Shown in pieces: positions 36,433 to 45,817 of a stretch of DNA of 64,000 nt. Position 1 is the stretch's first letter. Each line of letters opens with the position of its first letter. The notes under the pieces are model-generated. The model ran no database searches and was not told the DNA's origin. It saw only the letters and a list, made by a program, of their open reading frames with translations. The stretch spans positions 332,868 through 396,867 of the forward strand of contig NZ_JAAOXD010000004.1 of assembly GCF_014694315.1 (NCBI RefSeq), given 5' to 3'. Origin of the DNA: Arthrobacter ipis (GTDB lineage Bacteria > Actinomycetota > Actinomycetes > Actinomycetales > Micrococcaceae). Position numbers and translations under genes: made by a program.

Positions 36433-37782
36433 ATGATTTCACTCCCCCAGACGGCGCCAAAGGTCGCCAAGCTCACTGCGCTTGGCATCGGCGTCGCCCT
36501 TCTGGCCACGGCTTGTGGTGGTGGCTCCACCCCAAGCGCGACCGAATCCTCCGCAGCGGCGGCAGGCGGCATCTCATGCCCAGCACCCAGTGCCACGGCC
36601 GGGGCGACCAGCACCTCCACAAAGACCGGCGGCGTGCCGGCAGCAACCACCACCACCCCCACACCGCTGAAAATTGGATCGCTTCTGCCGACGACGGGGT
36701 CGCTTGCGTTCCTTGGCCCGCCCGAAATTGCCGGTGTCAACCTCGGCATCAAGGAAGTCAACGACGCCGGCGGCGTGCTCGGGAAGCCGGTCCAGGTGGT
36801 GCACCGCGACTCCGGCGACACCAAGACCGACATCGCCACTCAGTCGACTACTGCGCTGCTGGGCCAGGGCGTCAGTGCCATCATCGGTGCCGCGTCCTCC
36901 GGTGTGTCCAAGACCGTGATCAACCAGATCACGGGCGCCGGCGTCATCCAGTTCTCGCCCGCGAACACGTCCCCGGACTTCACCACCTGGGATGACAAGG
37001 GGCTCTACTGGCGGACGGCTCCCTCGGACGTTCTCCAGGGCAAGGTGCTGGGCAACTACATGGCCACGTGCGGCGCCCAGACTGTGGGCATGATTGTCCT
37101 GAACGATGCCTACGGCACGGGCCTGGCGAAGAACGTCAAGGCCGCCTTTGAGGCAGCCGGCGGCCAGGTTGTGGCCGAGGAACTGTTCAACGAGGGCGAC
37201 TCGCAGTTCAGCAGCCAGGTGGACAAGGTGATTGCGGCCAAGCCGGATGCCATTGCCCTGATTACCTTCGATCAGGCCAAGAGCATCGTCCCGCTGGTCA
37301 CCGGCAAGGGCATCAAGCCCACACAGCTGTTCATGGTGGACGGCAACACATCCGACTACAGCAAGGACTTCCAGGCGGGCACGCTGAAGGGCGCCCAGGG
37401 AACCATCCCCGGCACCTTCGCCAAGGATGACTTCAAGAAGAAGCTCCTCGCCATCGACCCCGCCCTGAAGGACTACAGCTACGCCGGTGAGTCCTACGAC
37501 GCCGTCAACCTGATTTCGCTGGCATCCGAGGCCGCTAAGAGCACCAAGGGCACCGATATCGCGAAGCAGCTCAAGGCAGTCTCCGAGGGCGGCGAGAAGT
37601 GCACGGACTTCGCGTCCTGCGTCACGCTGCTCCGCAACGGCAAGGACATCGACTACGACGGCCAGTCCGGTCCGGTATCCTTCTCTGACGCTGGTGACCC
37701 GACGGAAGCCTTCATCGGCATCTACGAGTACCAGGACAACAACAAGTACACGCCGGCCAGGGAAGAGTTCGGCAAGCTGTAA
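36433..37782 (+). CDS. livK: branched-chain amino-acid-type ABC transporter substrate-binding lipoprotein
   Basis: The protein has 449 residues. A lipoprotein signal ends at LLATAC with Cys28, so the mature protein is anchored outside the membrane. The Peripla_BP_6 (LivJ/LivK) fold follows a Ser/Ala/Thr linker: LKIGSLLPTTGSLAFLGPPEIAGV begins the domain. ATG 36433 has GAGGAG nine bases upstream. The permease and ATPase genes are convergent on the other strand. The ligand could be branched-chain amino acids or another polar compound of this family; sequence alone does not decide. Confidence 0.9.
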   Translation: MISLPQTAPKVAKLTALGIGVALLATACGGGSTPSATESSAAAAGGISCPAPSATAGATSTSTKTGGVPAATTTTPTPLKIGSLLPTTGSLAFLGPPEIAGVNLGIKEVNDAGGVLGKPVQVVHRDSGDTKTDIATQSTTALLGQGVSAIIGAASSGVSKTVINQITGAGVIQFSPANTSPDFTTWDDKGLYWRTAPSDVLQGKVLGNYMATCGAQTVGMIVLNDAYGTGLAKNVKAAFEAAGGQVVAEELFNEGDSQFSSQVDKVIAAKPDAIALITFDQAKSIVPLVTGKGIKPTQLFMVDGNTSDYSKDFQAGTLKGAQGTIPGTFAKDDFKKKLLAIDPALKDYSYAGESYDAVNLISLASEAAKSTKGTDIAKQLKAVSEGGEKCTDFASCVTLLRNGKDIDYDGQSGPVSFSDAGDPTEAFIGIYEYQDNNKYTPAREEFGKL

Positions 37783-37803
37783 GCCGTTCCCGCCGCACAC
37801 CAC

Positions 37804-37849
37804 GAAGCCCCCGTCCGGCCTGGACCAGTTCCAGCCGGACGGGGGCTTC
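37804..37849. terminator. bidirectional terminator between livK and livF
   Basis: GAAGCCCCCGTCCGGC and GCCGGACGGGGGCTTC form a perfect 16-bp stem at the meeting point of two convergent units. The T-run is weak on both sides. Confidence 0.8.
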
Positions 37850-37860
37850 TTGTGCGGTGC

Positions 37861-38631
37861 TTAGTCCTCGTCTGCCAGCGTGCCGAGGTACAGCTGGATG
37901 ACCTTCGGGTCCTTCATGAGTTCACGGCCGGTGCCTGTGTACGCGTCCCTGCCCTGGTCCAGGACGTAGCCGCGGTCGCAGATCTGCAGGCAGCGGCGGG
38001 CGTTCTGTTCCACCATGATGACGGACACGCCGGCACGGTTGATCTCGTGCACCCGCAGGAAGGTTTCATCTTGCTTGACGGGGGAGAGGCCCGCCGAGGG
38101 TTCGTCCAGCAGCAGCACTGCCGGCTCCATCATCAGGGCCCGTCCCATCGCCACCATCTGCCTCTCCCCGCCGGACAGGGAGCCCGCACGCTGCGCCCTC
38201 CGTTTCCCGAGTTCCGGGAAGAGACTGGTGACGAAGTCGAACCGCTCGGCGAAGTCCTTGGGCCGCTGGAACATGCCCATCTGCATGTTTTCCTCGATGG
38301 TGAGGGTGGCGAAGACGTTGTTGGTCTGCGGCACGAAACCGACGCCCTGCGTAACGAGCTTGTTCGCCTTGAGCCCCGTGAGGTCTTGCCCTCTGACCAC
38401 CACGGATCCGGAGTGCACCTTCACCAGGCCGAACATGGCCTTCAGCAGTGTGGACTTGCCGGCCCCGTTCGGGCCGATGATGCCGATCAGTTCGCCCTTC
38501 CGGGCCTCTATGCTGCACCCGTTGAGGATGTTGACGCCTGGGAGGTAGCCGGCCACCAGGTCGGTCACTTTGACGACGGCGCCGTCCTCGGCTGCGCTGC
38601 TTGCGGCCGGGGCCGCGCTCGTGGCACTCAT
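37861..38631 (-). CDS. livF: ABC transporter ATP-binding protein LivF
   Basis: This is one of two ATPases of the liv-type importer, 256 residues. Walker A is GPNGAGKST, the signature LSGGERQMVAMGRAL, Walker B VLLLDEPSAGLSP; VMVEQNARRCLQI is the LivF-type switch region. The start overlaps the livG stop as ATGA. It is the last gene of livHMGF. Confidence 0.95.
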   Translation of the reverse strand: MSATSAAPAASSAAEDGAVVKVTDLVAGYLPGVNILNGCSIEARKGELIGIIGPNGAGKSTLLKAMFGLVKVHSGSVVVRGQDLTGLKANKLVTQGVGFVPQTNNVFATLTIEENMQMGMFQRPKDFAERFDFVTSLFPELGKRRAQRAGSLSGGERQMVAMGRALMMEPAVLLLDEPSAGLSPVKQDETFLRVHEINRAGVSVIMVEQNARRCLQICDRGYVLDQGRDAYTGTGRELMKDPKVIQLYLGTLADED

Positions 38632-39674
38632 TCCTTGTCCTTGTCTGTGCGGCTGGCACCTGTGCGTCCGGTGTCCGGTCCGGCCTCGGTGATCGTGGGT
38701 GTGGTGGTGTCCAGCGCGATGATGCCGGCGTCCTCCGTGCCGACGACTGACTCCTCGTCCGCCGCGAGTTCCTGCTCCAGCTCTTTGATGCCCTCGGTGT
38801 CGCCGAGATCGACGTCGTGGTGGGCGCCCAGGTAGGCGTCGATGACGGCAGGGTCCTTCATGACCTCGCCCGGGGGACCCTCGGCCACGATCTTTCCTTC
38901 GGCCATGACCACCACCCAGTCCGCGATGTGCCGGACCATGTGCATGTCGTGTTCCACGAAGAGGACGGTCATGCCCTCGGACTTGAGGTTCTTGATGTGG
39001 TCCAGCAGCGACTGCGTCAGCGCCGGGTTGACCCCTGCCATCGGTTCATCCAGCATCACCAACTTGGGCCGGACCATCAGGGAGCGGGCCATTTCCAGGA
39101 GCTTGCGCTGGCCGCCGGACAGGGACGCTGCGTAGTCGTCCTTCTTGGTGTCGAGCTTGAACTTCTCCAGGAGGACGTTGGCGTGCTCGGTGATTTCCTT
39201 CTCGCGGCCGCCCCAGATGTTCTTGAACAGCGCCTTGGAGAGCCTCTCGCCCGGCTGGTTTGACGCGCCGAGCCGCATGTTTTCCATGACGGTCAGCTTG
39301 CCCATGACCTTGGTGAGCTGGAACGTGCGCACCATTCCCATTCTGGCCACCTTGTAGGAGGACACTCCGGCGATGCTCTGGCCCTCGAACTGCCACTTGC
39401 CCGAGTTCGGCGTGTCAAAGCCGGTGAGCAAATTGAACAGGGTGGTCTTGCCGGCCCCGTTGGGGCCGATCAGGGCGGTGATCTTGTGCCGCGGGATCTC
39501 GAGGTACTCGACGTCGACGGCGTTGATGCCGCCGAAGCTGCGGGTGACGTTTTCGGCGACGACGATCGCGTCCCGCTTCTTGCAGCCCGGGGTGTTGTCT
39601 CCGACGGCGATCGGCCGGGCATCAGTCATATAGTCGATGCCGGCTTCCATTGATTCTTCGCTGTGCTTGCTCAT
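38628..39674 (-). CDS. livG: ABC transporter ATP-binding protein LivG
   Basis: This is the second ATPase of the importer, 348 residues. Walker A is GPNGAGKTT, the signature LSGGQRKLLEMARSL, and Walker B VMLDEPMAGVNP. It has a non-conserved head of about 30 residues and an acidic, Thr-rich C-terminal extension of about 65 residues after AYLGAHHDVD, which E. coli LivG lacks. ATG 39674 overlaps the livM stop. Confidence 0.94.
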   Translation of the reverse strand: MSKHSEESMEAGIDYMTDARPIAVGDNTPGCKKRDAIVVAENVTRSFGGINAVDVEYLEIPRHKITALIGPNGAGKTTLFNLLTGFDTPNSGKWQFEGQSIAGVSSYKVARMGMVRTFQLTKVMGKLTVMENMRLGASNQPGERLSKALFKNIWGGREKEITEHANVLLEKFKLDTKKDDYAASLSGGQRKLLEMARSLMVRPKLVMLDEPMAGVNPALTQSLLDHIKNLKSEGMTVLFVEHDMHMVRHIADWVVVMAEGKIVAEGPPGEVMKDPAVIDAYLGAHHDVDLGDTEGIKELEQELAADEESVVGTEDAGIIALDTTTPTITEAGPDTGRTGASRTDKDKE

Positions 39675-40639
39675 GCGAACGCCAGCTCCTTCTTGTTGCC
39701 AAAGACACCCTGCGGCCTGAAGATCATCAGCAGCATCAGGGCAATGCCCACGAGGATGTAGCGCAGCTGGCCGGCCTGGACCGTGGTCAGCCAGGTCACC
39801 GCGCCGGATTCGATGAGACCGTAGAGGACGCCCTGCGTGAGGGACAGGACCACCCAGAAGATCATGGCGCCGATCACCGGCCCCAGGACCGTGGCCATGC
39901 CGCCCAGCAGCAGGCAGGTCCACAGGAAGAACGTCAGCTCGGTGCCATAGTTGGCGGGCTGGACGGCGCCGCGGGGGAGCGTGAAGATCATCCCGGCCAG
40001 CGCGCCGAAGGTGCCGCCTATCACCAGTGCCTGCATCTTGTGGGCGTATACGTTCTTGCCGAGCGAGCGAACCGCGTTCTCGTCCTCGCGGATGCCCTTC
40101 AGCACGCGGCCCCAGGGGCTGCGCATCAGGAGCCAGACGAGGACGCAGCCGACGGCCACGAGTCCCCAGCCCACCACCCTGATGAAGAAGTCACGGTTGT
40201 TCATGCCGAAGTAGGAGCCCTCGGGGAACGGGTTCATGGAATAGAACCCGCCTTCGAAGGCGGCGAGCCCGTTGGCGGAGCCGGTCACGGATGTGAGCTG
40301 GTTGGTGGTGACGACGTAGCGGACGATTTCCGCTGCCGCGATGGTGACGATGGCCAGGTAGTCCGCACGCAGGCGGAGGGTGGGAATGCCCAGCACCAGC
40401 GCAAACAGCACCGAGCAGACGACGGCGATCAGGAGACCTACGAAGAAGGGCGCCCGGAAGCTGAGCGTCGAGATCGCGAAGCCGTACGCACCCACCGCCA
40501 TGAAGCCGGCCTGGCCGAAGTTCAGCAGGCCCGAGTAGCCGAAGTGCACGGCAAGGCCCAGCGCCGCGAGGGCGTAGGCCGCCGTGGTGGGGCTGAACAG
40601 TTCGCCGGCGGCACTGGAAAGGATGAATCCGAAGTCCAT
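39671..40639 (-). CDS. livM: branched-chain amino-acid-type ABC permease LivM
   Basis: This membrane subunit has 322 residues and eight to nine hydrophobic segments. GYSGLLNFGQAGFMAVGAYGFA and SPWGRVLKGIREDENAVRSLG (the ATPase-contact loop) are the family signatures. ATG 40639 has AGGAGAAAA just upstream. It begins ten bases after livH and overlaps livG. Confidence 0.94.
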   Translation of the reverse strand: MDFGFILSSAAGELFSPTTAAYALAALGLAVHFGYSGLLNFGQAGFMAVGAYGFAISTLSFRAPFFVGLLIAVVCSVLFALVLGIPTLRLRADYLAIVTIAAAEIVRYVVTTNQLTSVTGSANGLAAFEGGFYSMNPFPEGSYFGMNNRDFFIRVVGWGLVAVGCVLVWLLMRSPWGRVLKGIREDENAVRSLGKNVYAHKMQALVIGGTFGALAGMIFTLPRGAVQPANYGTELTFFLWTCLLLGGMATVLGPVIGAMIFWVVLSLTQGVLYGLIESGAVTWLTTVQAGQLRYILVGIALMLLMIFRPQGVFGNKKELAFA

Positions 40640-40648
40640 GGTTTTCTC

Positions 40649-41989
40649 CTAACCCACCCGCTCGCGACGGCCAAGAATGCCTTGGGGCCGGAACAGGAGG
40701 ACAACGATCATGATGAAGAGTGCTCCCACGTATTTGAGGTCGGCCGCGAGGCCGAACACGGTGGTTAATTCCACGAAGATGCCGACGATGACCGATCCGA
40801 TGAGGGCGCCGAAAACGGTGCCCAGGCCGCCGAGGGTCACGCCGGCGAAGATAAGCAGCAGGATCTGCGAGCCCATGTCGAAAGTGACGCCCGGTCGGTA
40901 GTAGGCCCAGAGGATGCCTCCCAGCGAGGCCAGCACCCCGCCCACGATCCAGACCAGGCGGATGACGCCGTCGACGTCGATTCCGGAGGCGGCCGCAAGG
41001 GCCGGGTTGTCGGCCACCGCGCGGGTCGCCTTGCCGAGCCTGGTTTTCAGGAGGACGATGCCGATGATGCCGATCACGACGGCGCTGATGACCAGGGACC
41101 ACAGGTTGTTGGGGGAGATGGAGACTGGGCCGATCTGGATCTCGGCGCTCTGGGCGAAGGGCAGCTGCTGGGTGGCTCCGCCGAAGTAGAACTGGATGAT
41201 GTAGCGGACCGCCAGTGCCAAGCCGATGCTGACGATCATCATGGGCACCAGGCCTGTGCCGCGGCGGCGCAGCGGACGCCAGAGCCCGGCGTCCTGCGCG
41301 TAGCCAAAGAGTCCGCCGCCCACCAGGGCCAGGACGATGGCCAGCCAGAAGGGCAGGTTCAGGGCACTGAATCCAAACACCAGCACGGCGCCGAGGGTCA
41401 CCATCTCGCCATGTGCGAAGTTGGTGAGCCCGGTGGTGCCGAAGATCAGGGACAGCCCCACTGAGGCCAGTGCCAGCAGCAGGCCGAAGCTCAGGCCGGC
41501 CACGAGCCTGTTGAGCAGGTTCTGGCCAAAGTCCTGCTGCTGCACCACAATGCCCTTCCCGAAGGCGAAGATGACTGAGAGGTTTGACGTCTGGCTGAAC
41601 GTGACATTTCGCGGATTCGACTGCCCTTCCGCGAGCTTGATCCCCTCGGGAAGCGTGGATTCGTCCAGCTGGATTTCATAGGTGCCCTGGCGGGGAACGC
41701 CTATCCGCCAGGACCCGTTGGCGGCCGAGGTCGCCTGTCCGGTGAATGTCCCGCTCTTGGCCGTAATCTTGACACCTTCGATGGGACGCCGAGAGTCGTC
41801 TCGGAGGAAGCCGCTGATGGTGTCCTGGAACTGCTGGTTCGACGGGGGTGGCGTCGGAGCTGGAGTGCCGGCCTGCGCTGCCGGCGCTGCGGCCAGCAGA
41901 AGTGCCACGACGGCGGAGGCAATGGCCCCCCATACCTTCAGCAGCCCGGCCGGCCGCCGGATAGGCAGGCCTCTCGGTGTGCGTCTCAA
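40649..41989 (-). CDS. livH: LivH-type ABC permease fused to a secreted N-terminal regulatory-like domain
   Basis: The protein has 446 residues. Residues 1-40 form a signal peptide (hydrophobic core SAVVALLLAAAPAAQA). About 57-144 resemble the carboxypeptidase-regulatory beta-sandwich (RPIEGVKITAKSG, NGSWRIGVPRQGTYEIQLDE). About 157-446 are the LivH permease (LTNFAHGEMVTLGA, GLGTVFGALIGSVIVG and the loop KTRLGKATRAVADNPALAAASGID). I chose TTG 41989: GGAGG lies eight bases upstream and the signal peptide begins there. An open frame back to ATG 42061 lacks such a signal. Ordinary LivH proteins have about 300 residues and no such domain. Confidence 0.88.
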   Translation of the reverse strand: MRRTPRGLPIRRPAGLLKVWGAIASAVVALLLAAAPAAQAGTPAPTPPPSNQQFQDTISGFLRDDSRRPIEGVKITAKSGTFTGQATSAANGSWRIGVPRQGTYEIQLDESTLPEGIKLAEGQSNPRNVTFSQTSNLSVIFAFGKGIVVQQQDFGQNLLNRLVAGLSFGLLLALASVGLSLIFGTTGLTNFAHGEMVTLGAVLVFGFSALNLPFWLAIVLALVGGGLFGYAQDAGLWRPLRRRGTGLVPMMIVSIGLALAVRYIIQFYFGGATQQLPFAQSAEIQIGPVSISPNNLWSLVISAVVIGIIGIVLLKTRLGKATRAVADNPALAAASGIDVDGVIRLVWIVGGVLASLGGILWAYYRPGVTFDMGSQILLLIFAGVTLGGLGTVFGALIGSVIVGIFVELTTVFGLAADLKYVGALFIMIVVLLFRPQGILGRRERVG

Positions 41990-42090
41990 ATTGAAAACCT
42001 CCACGTGGGGGTGGTTGCGGCTGCTTCGTTGCAGCTGCTGCGAACGGAGGATAGCGGACATCGTTGCTGGTGGAGCGGGTCTTGACTTGC

Positions 42091-42106
42091 TGTGATATCC
42101 GTCACC
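42091..42106. promoter_or_regulatory. CRP/GlxR-like site between livH and the Bax-inhibitor gene
   Basis: TGTGATATCCGTCACC matches TGTGA-N6-TCAC and lies about 100 bp before the livH start and 190 bp before the divergent gene. It matches the site in front of livK. Confidence 0.55.
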
Positions 42107-42292
42107 CTGACCCGCTTATCGTACAGCGCAAGCAGTACAAACCGCGTGGGCGGAGCTGACCATCAGATAGCGATCCGGTAACAACTCAAAAGCCCGCTCC
42201 CCGGGCGGAACTTTCCCTGCCGCTGGTGCGTAGGAATTGATAGCGTGAGCTTTAGGACCATCACTCAACCCCCTAGACGGAGGACACCCGCA

Positions 42293-43204
42293 ATGGCACT
42301 TGGCGGAAACCCGATCTTCAACGGAAAGAATTTCCGTGGAGCCACCCAGGCACCGCCTGTCCCGCAGGCGTACGGCCACACCAACTACGGCCAGAACCAG
42401 TTCGGCCAGCCGGGCTATGGCCAGCAGGCTTATGGCCAGCCCGGCTACGGCCAGCAGAGCATGTCCAACGACCAGCTGCAGCAGATGTACAACCGGCCTG
42501 CCGCCGGCCCCGCCGAAACCGGGCGGATGACCTTTGACGACGTCATCATCAAGACCGCCATCTGCCTAGCCGCAGTCGTGGTCGGCGCCGCCGTCACCCT
42601 CACGGTGAGCCTCTCGCTCGCCAGCATGCTCATGATCGTGGGCGCGCTGGGCGGCTTCGTCCTGGCCCTCGTCAACACGTTCAAGAAGCAGCCGTCGCCG
42701 GCTCTCATCCTGGCCTACGCTGCACTCGAAGGATTTTTCCTCGGCGGCCTGACCCGCATCCTCGACGGAATGTACCCGGGCGTCGGCCTGCAGGCGGTTA
42801 TCGGCACGCTGTCCGTCTTCGCCGTCACCCTGGTGCTCTTCAAGAGCGGCAAGGTCCGCGCGACGCCCAAGGCGATGCGCTTCTTCATGATCGCCACCAT
42901 CGGCTACGCGGTCTTCGCCCTGATCAACATGGTGATGATGTGGACCGGTGCGGTGGATTCCCCGTTCGGCCTGCGCACGAGCATGGAGATCGCTGGCATC
43001 CCGCTGGGCGTCTTCATTGGCCTGCTCGCGATCGGCCTCGCTGCCTTCTCGCTGATCATGGACTTCACCAGTATCGAGGCCGGTGTCCGCGCCGGAGCGC
43101 CGGAGCGCTTCTCCTGGACCGCCGCCTTCGGCCTGACCGTCACGCTCGTGTGGCTGTACGTGGAAATCATCCGCCTCCTGGCGATCCTCCGCGGCGACGA
43201 CTAA
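42293..43204 (+). CDS. Bax inhibitor-1/YccA family membrane protein
   Basis: The protein has 303 residues. The first 70 residues are Gln/Gly/Tyr-rich with repeats of the form GQPGYGQQAYGQ. Then about seven membrane segments of the BI-1-like (Bax inhibitor/YetJ) family follow, from DDVIIKTAICLAAVVV to EIIRLLAILRGDD. Family members are calcium-leak or pH-sensing membrane proteins; the role in actinobacteria is unclear. ATG 42293 has GGAGGA nine bases upstream; TAGCGT at 42241-42246 may be the -10. Confidence 0.9.
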   Translation: MALGGNPIFNGKNFRGATQAPPVPQAYGHTNYGQNQFGQPGYGQQAYGQPGYGQQSMSNDQLQQMYNRPAAGPAETGRMTFDDVIIKTAICLAAVVVGAAVTLTVSLSLASMLMIVGALGGFVLALVNTFKKQPSPALILAYAALEGFFLGGLTRILDGMYPGVGLQAVIGTLSVFAVTLVLFKSGKVRATPKAMRFFMIATIGYAVFALINMVMMWTGAVDSPFGLRTSMEIAGIPLGVFIGLLAIGLAAFSLIMDFTSIEAGVRAGAPERFSWTAAFGLTVTLVWLYVEIIRLLAILRGDD

Positions 43205-43271
43205 CTGGCAACGAAAAGCCGGCGCACCGCCGTCGTAATTCAATAGTGCCAGCAACCCAATAGCACCAACA

Positions 43272-43307
43272 GAAAGTGGGCCCCGCCAACCGGCGGGGCC
43301 CACTTTC
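43272..43307 (+). terminator. terminator of the Bax-inhibitor gene
   Basis: GAAAGTGGGCCCCGCC and GGCGGGGCCCACTTTC form a perfect 16-bp stem with a four-base loop, followed by GCGTT. Confidence 0.85.
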
Positions 43308-43318
43308 GCGTTAAGGCT

Positions 43319-43383
43319 GGAGTTTTTGTCCACTTATTGGGACTTCGGGGGCCTTAAAGTCGCGACAAGTGGACAAAAACTCC
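43319..43383. repeat. long stem-loop repeat, type II
   Basis: GGAGTTTTTGTCCACTT pairs with AAGTGGACAAAAACTCC over 17 bp, with an inner GACTT/AAGTC stem. It ends four bases before the thiolase stop codon, and so sits at the convergent 3' ends. Seen from the thiolase side the stem contains a T-run, so it could also serve as terminator. Confidence 0.75.
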
Positions 43384-43386
43384 AAG

Positions 43387-44625
43387 CTAGGTGAGGCGCT
43401 CCAGCACCACGGCCATGCCCTGCCCGCCGCCGACGCACAGCGTGGCCAGGCCAAGCGTCCCGTCCGTCTCCCGCAGTCCGTTGAGCAGCGTGGTGGTCAT
43501 CCGTGCACCGGTCATGCCGAACGGATGGCCCAATGCGATGGCGCCGCCGTGCACGTTGAGTTTTGCCGGGTCGATCTTGAGTTCACGGGCGCTGGCCACC
43601 ACCTGGACGGCGAAGGCCTCGTTGAGCTCCACGAGGTCGATGTCGTTCATGTCCAGGCGGGAGCGGGCGAGCGCCTGCCGGGAGGCTTCCACCGGCCCCA
43701 TCCCCATCAGCTCGGGGGACAGTGCGGTGGCTCCGGTGGAGACGATCTTGGCCAGCGGCTCCAGCCCCAGGTCCTTGGCCAGGTCGTAGCTCATGATGAC
43801 CAGGGCAGCGGCGCCGTCATTGAGCGGGCACGCGTTGCCTGCGGTGACGGTGCCCTCCCGGCGGAAAACCGGCTGCAGGGAGCTGACGGCTTCGAGGGTC
43901 ACGCCGGGCCGCGGCGAGTCGTCCCGGTCCACCATGGTGCCGTCCCGCCGCTCGTACGGTGTGAGTTCGCGGGCGTAGAAGCCGGAGGCGATCGCGGCTT
44001 CGGCCCGGTTCTGGCTCAGCACGGCCCACTCGTCCTGGTCCGCGCGGCTGATGCCGTAGGAGGTGGCAACGTTCTCGGCCGTCTGGCCCATTGCGATATA
44101 GATGTCCGGCATGCGGCCACCCAGCCGCGGATCCGTCCACGGCGTGTTCGACTCGGCGCGTGCGGCCGTCCTGTGGCGGGCCGGTTCGAACAGCGGGTTG
44201 TGGTTACCGGCTCCGGTTTCGCCTGCCCCGGCCCAGTCCTGGTAGCGCGACACGGCTTCGACGCCCCCCGCCACGAACGCCTGGCCCTCGCCCGCCCGGA
44301 TGGCATGGAAAGCCATCCGGAGCGTCTGCAGGCTGGAGGCGCAGAACCTGTTGACCGTGGCGGCGGGCACGTTGTCCAGGCCGGCGAGGACGGTGACGAC
44401 GCGGGCCATGTTGGAACCCGCCTCGCCGCTCGGTTCGGCGCAGCCGAGGTACAGGTCGTCCAGGCCGGGCCCGCTGTCCCCGGTGGGGTCGAACGCCGGC
44501 AGTTTGGCCAGCGCCGCCCTGACCATGGCGGCGGCCATATCGTCCGGCCGCTCGTCCTTAAGTGAGCCCTTGAAGGCGCGGCCGATCGGGCTCCTGGCGG
44601 TTGAAACAATGACTGCTTCAGGCAT
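43387..44625 (-). CDS. thiolase (acetyl-CoA C-acyltransferase)
   Basis: This enzyme cleaves 3-ketoacyl-CoA in fatty-acid breakdown or makes acetoacetyl-CoA. It has 412 residues. The nucleophile is Cys95 in VNRFCASSLQ, the second pair His/Cys are in GGAIALGHPFGMTGAR and TLCVGGGQGMA, and NEAFAVQ is present. The presence of a long lid region fits FadA-like enzymes. It lies 35 bp after galK on the same strand, an odd neighbour for a galactose operon. Its direction in metabolism is not decidable. Confidence 0.94.
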   Translation of the reverse strand: MPEAVIVSTARSPIGRAFKGSLKDERPDDMAAAMVRAALAKLPAFDPTGDSGPGLDDLYLGCAEPSGEAGSNMARVVTVLAGLDNVPAATVNRFCASSLQTLRMAFHAIRAGEGQAFVAGGVEAVSRYQDWAGAGETGAGNHNPLFEPARHRTAARAESNTPWTDPRLGGRMPDIYIAMGQTAENVATSYGISRADQDEWAVLSQNRAEAAIASGFYARELTPYERRDGTMVDRDDSPRPGVTLEAVSSLQPVFRREGTVTAGNACPLNDGAAALVIMSYDLAKDLGLEPLAKIVSTGATALSPELMGMGPVEASRQALARSRLDMNDIDLVELNEAFAVQVVASARELKIDPAKLNVHGGAIALGHPFGMTGARMTTTLLNGLRETDGTLGLATLCVGGGQGMAVVLERLT

Positions 44626-44660
44626 GCGACCAGCCTACGCCCGTACCCCCGCATGAACAG

Positions 44661-45817
44661 CTACGCCAGCCGCATGGCCCCGGCCGCCGGGGTGACCGTA
44701 AAGATGTCCGGAGCGGTGTACCCCGCCTTCGAAAAGGCCCGTACGACGGCGGCACGCACCTGCTGCTCCTCGCTCACCGGGGTCAGGGCGATGGCGGCGC
44801 CGCCGAAACCTCCGCCGGTCATCCGGGCGCCGATGGCGCCGTTTGTGCGGGAGGCCTCGACGGCGAGATCCAGTTCGGCGCAGGAGATCTCGAAGTCGTC
44901 GCGCATGGATGCGTGGCTGGCGTCGAGCAGGCCGCCAATGGCCGAGGGGCCCTGCTGCCCCAGGAGTTCCACGGTCTGCAGCACGCGGTCGTTTTCGGTG
45001 ACGACGTGCCGGACACGGCGGAACGTGACCTCGTCCAGCAGCCCGCTGGCTTCCTCCAGATCGCCCGGCGTGACATCGCGCAGTGCCTTGACGCCCAGCA
45101 CCTCGGCGCCCAGTTCGCAGGAGGCGCGGCGGGAGGCGTAGCCGCCGTCGGCATGGGAATGGGACACCTTGGTGTCGATGACCAGCAGGACGAGGCCGGC
45201 AGCCTCGGCCTCGAAGGGGACCAGCTGGACGCTCTGGTCGCGGCAGTCCAGGAACACAGCGTGGCCCTTCGAGCCGCGCAGCGAGGCGGACTGGTCCATG
45301 ATGCCGGTGGGTGCACCGACGAAGTCGTTCTCCGCGCGCTGGGTGGCCAGCACCATGTCCTCCGGTGCCAGGCCAGCGCCGGTGAGGTCATTGAGTGCCG
45401 AAATCACCGCGCATTCAATGGCGTGCGAGGAGGACAGCCCGGCGCCGAGGGGGACGTCCGAGTCCAGCAGCAGGTCCAGGCCAGGGACGTCGATGCCGCG
45501 CTGCTGCAGGGACCAGATGACGCCCAGCGGGTACTTGGTCCAGCCCCTGGCCGCCGGGCCCGACAGTGAAGAGGTGTCCGCCGTCGTGATGCCCTGGTCC
45601 CCGTAGGTCGAGAGCAGGCGGATGGTGGAGTCGGGGCGGACCCCCACGGCCACGCGGGCGGTCCGGTCGATGGCGAACGGCAGCACGAAGCCCTCGTTGT
45701 AGTCCGTGTGTTCGCCGATCAGGTTGACTCGGCCGGGGGCCTGCCACACGCCGTCGGGCTGGCGCCCGAACGCGGCGGAGAACCTGGCCTCGAGGTCGGT
45801 GGTGGTGGCGGGGGCGG

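Noticed and set aside
41990..42061. Longer LivH starting at ATG 42061
   Set aside because: No ribosome-binding site precedes it, and it would place 24 polar residues in front of a good signal peptide; TTG 41989 has GGAGG at ideal spacing.
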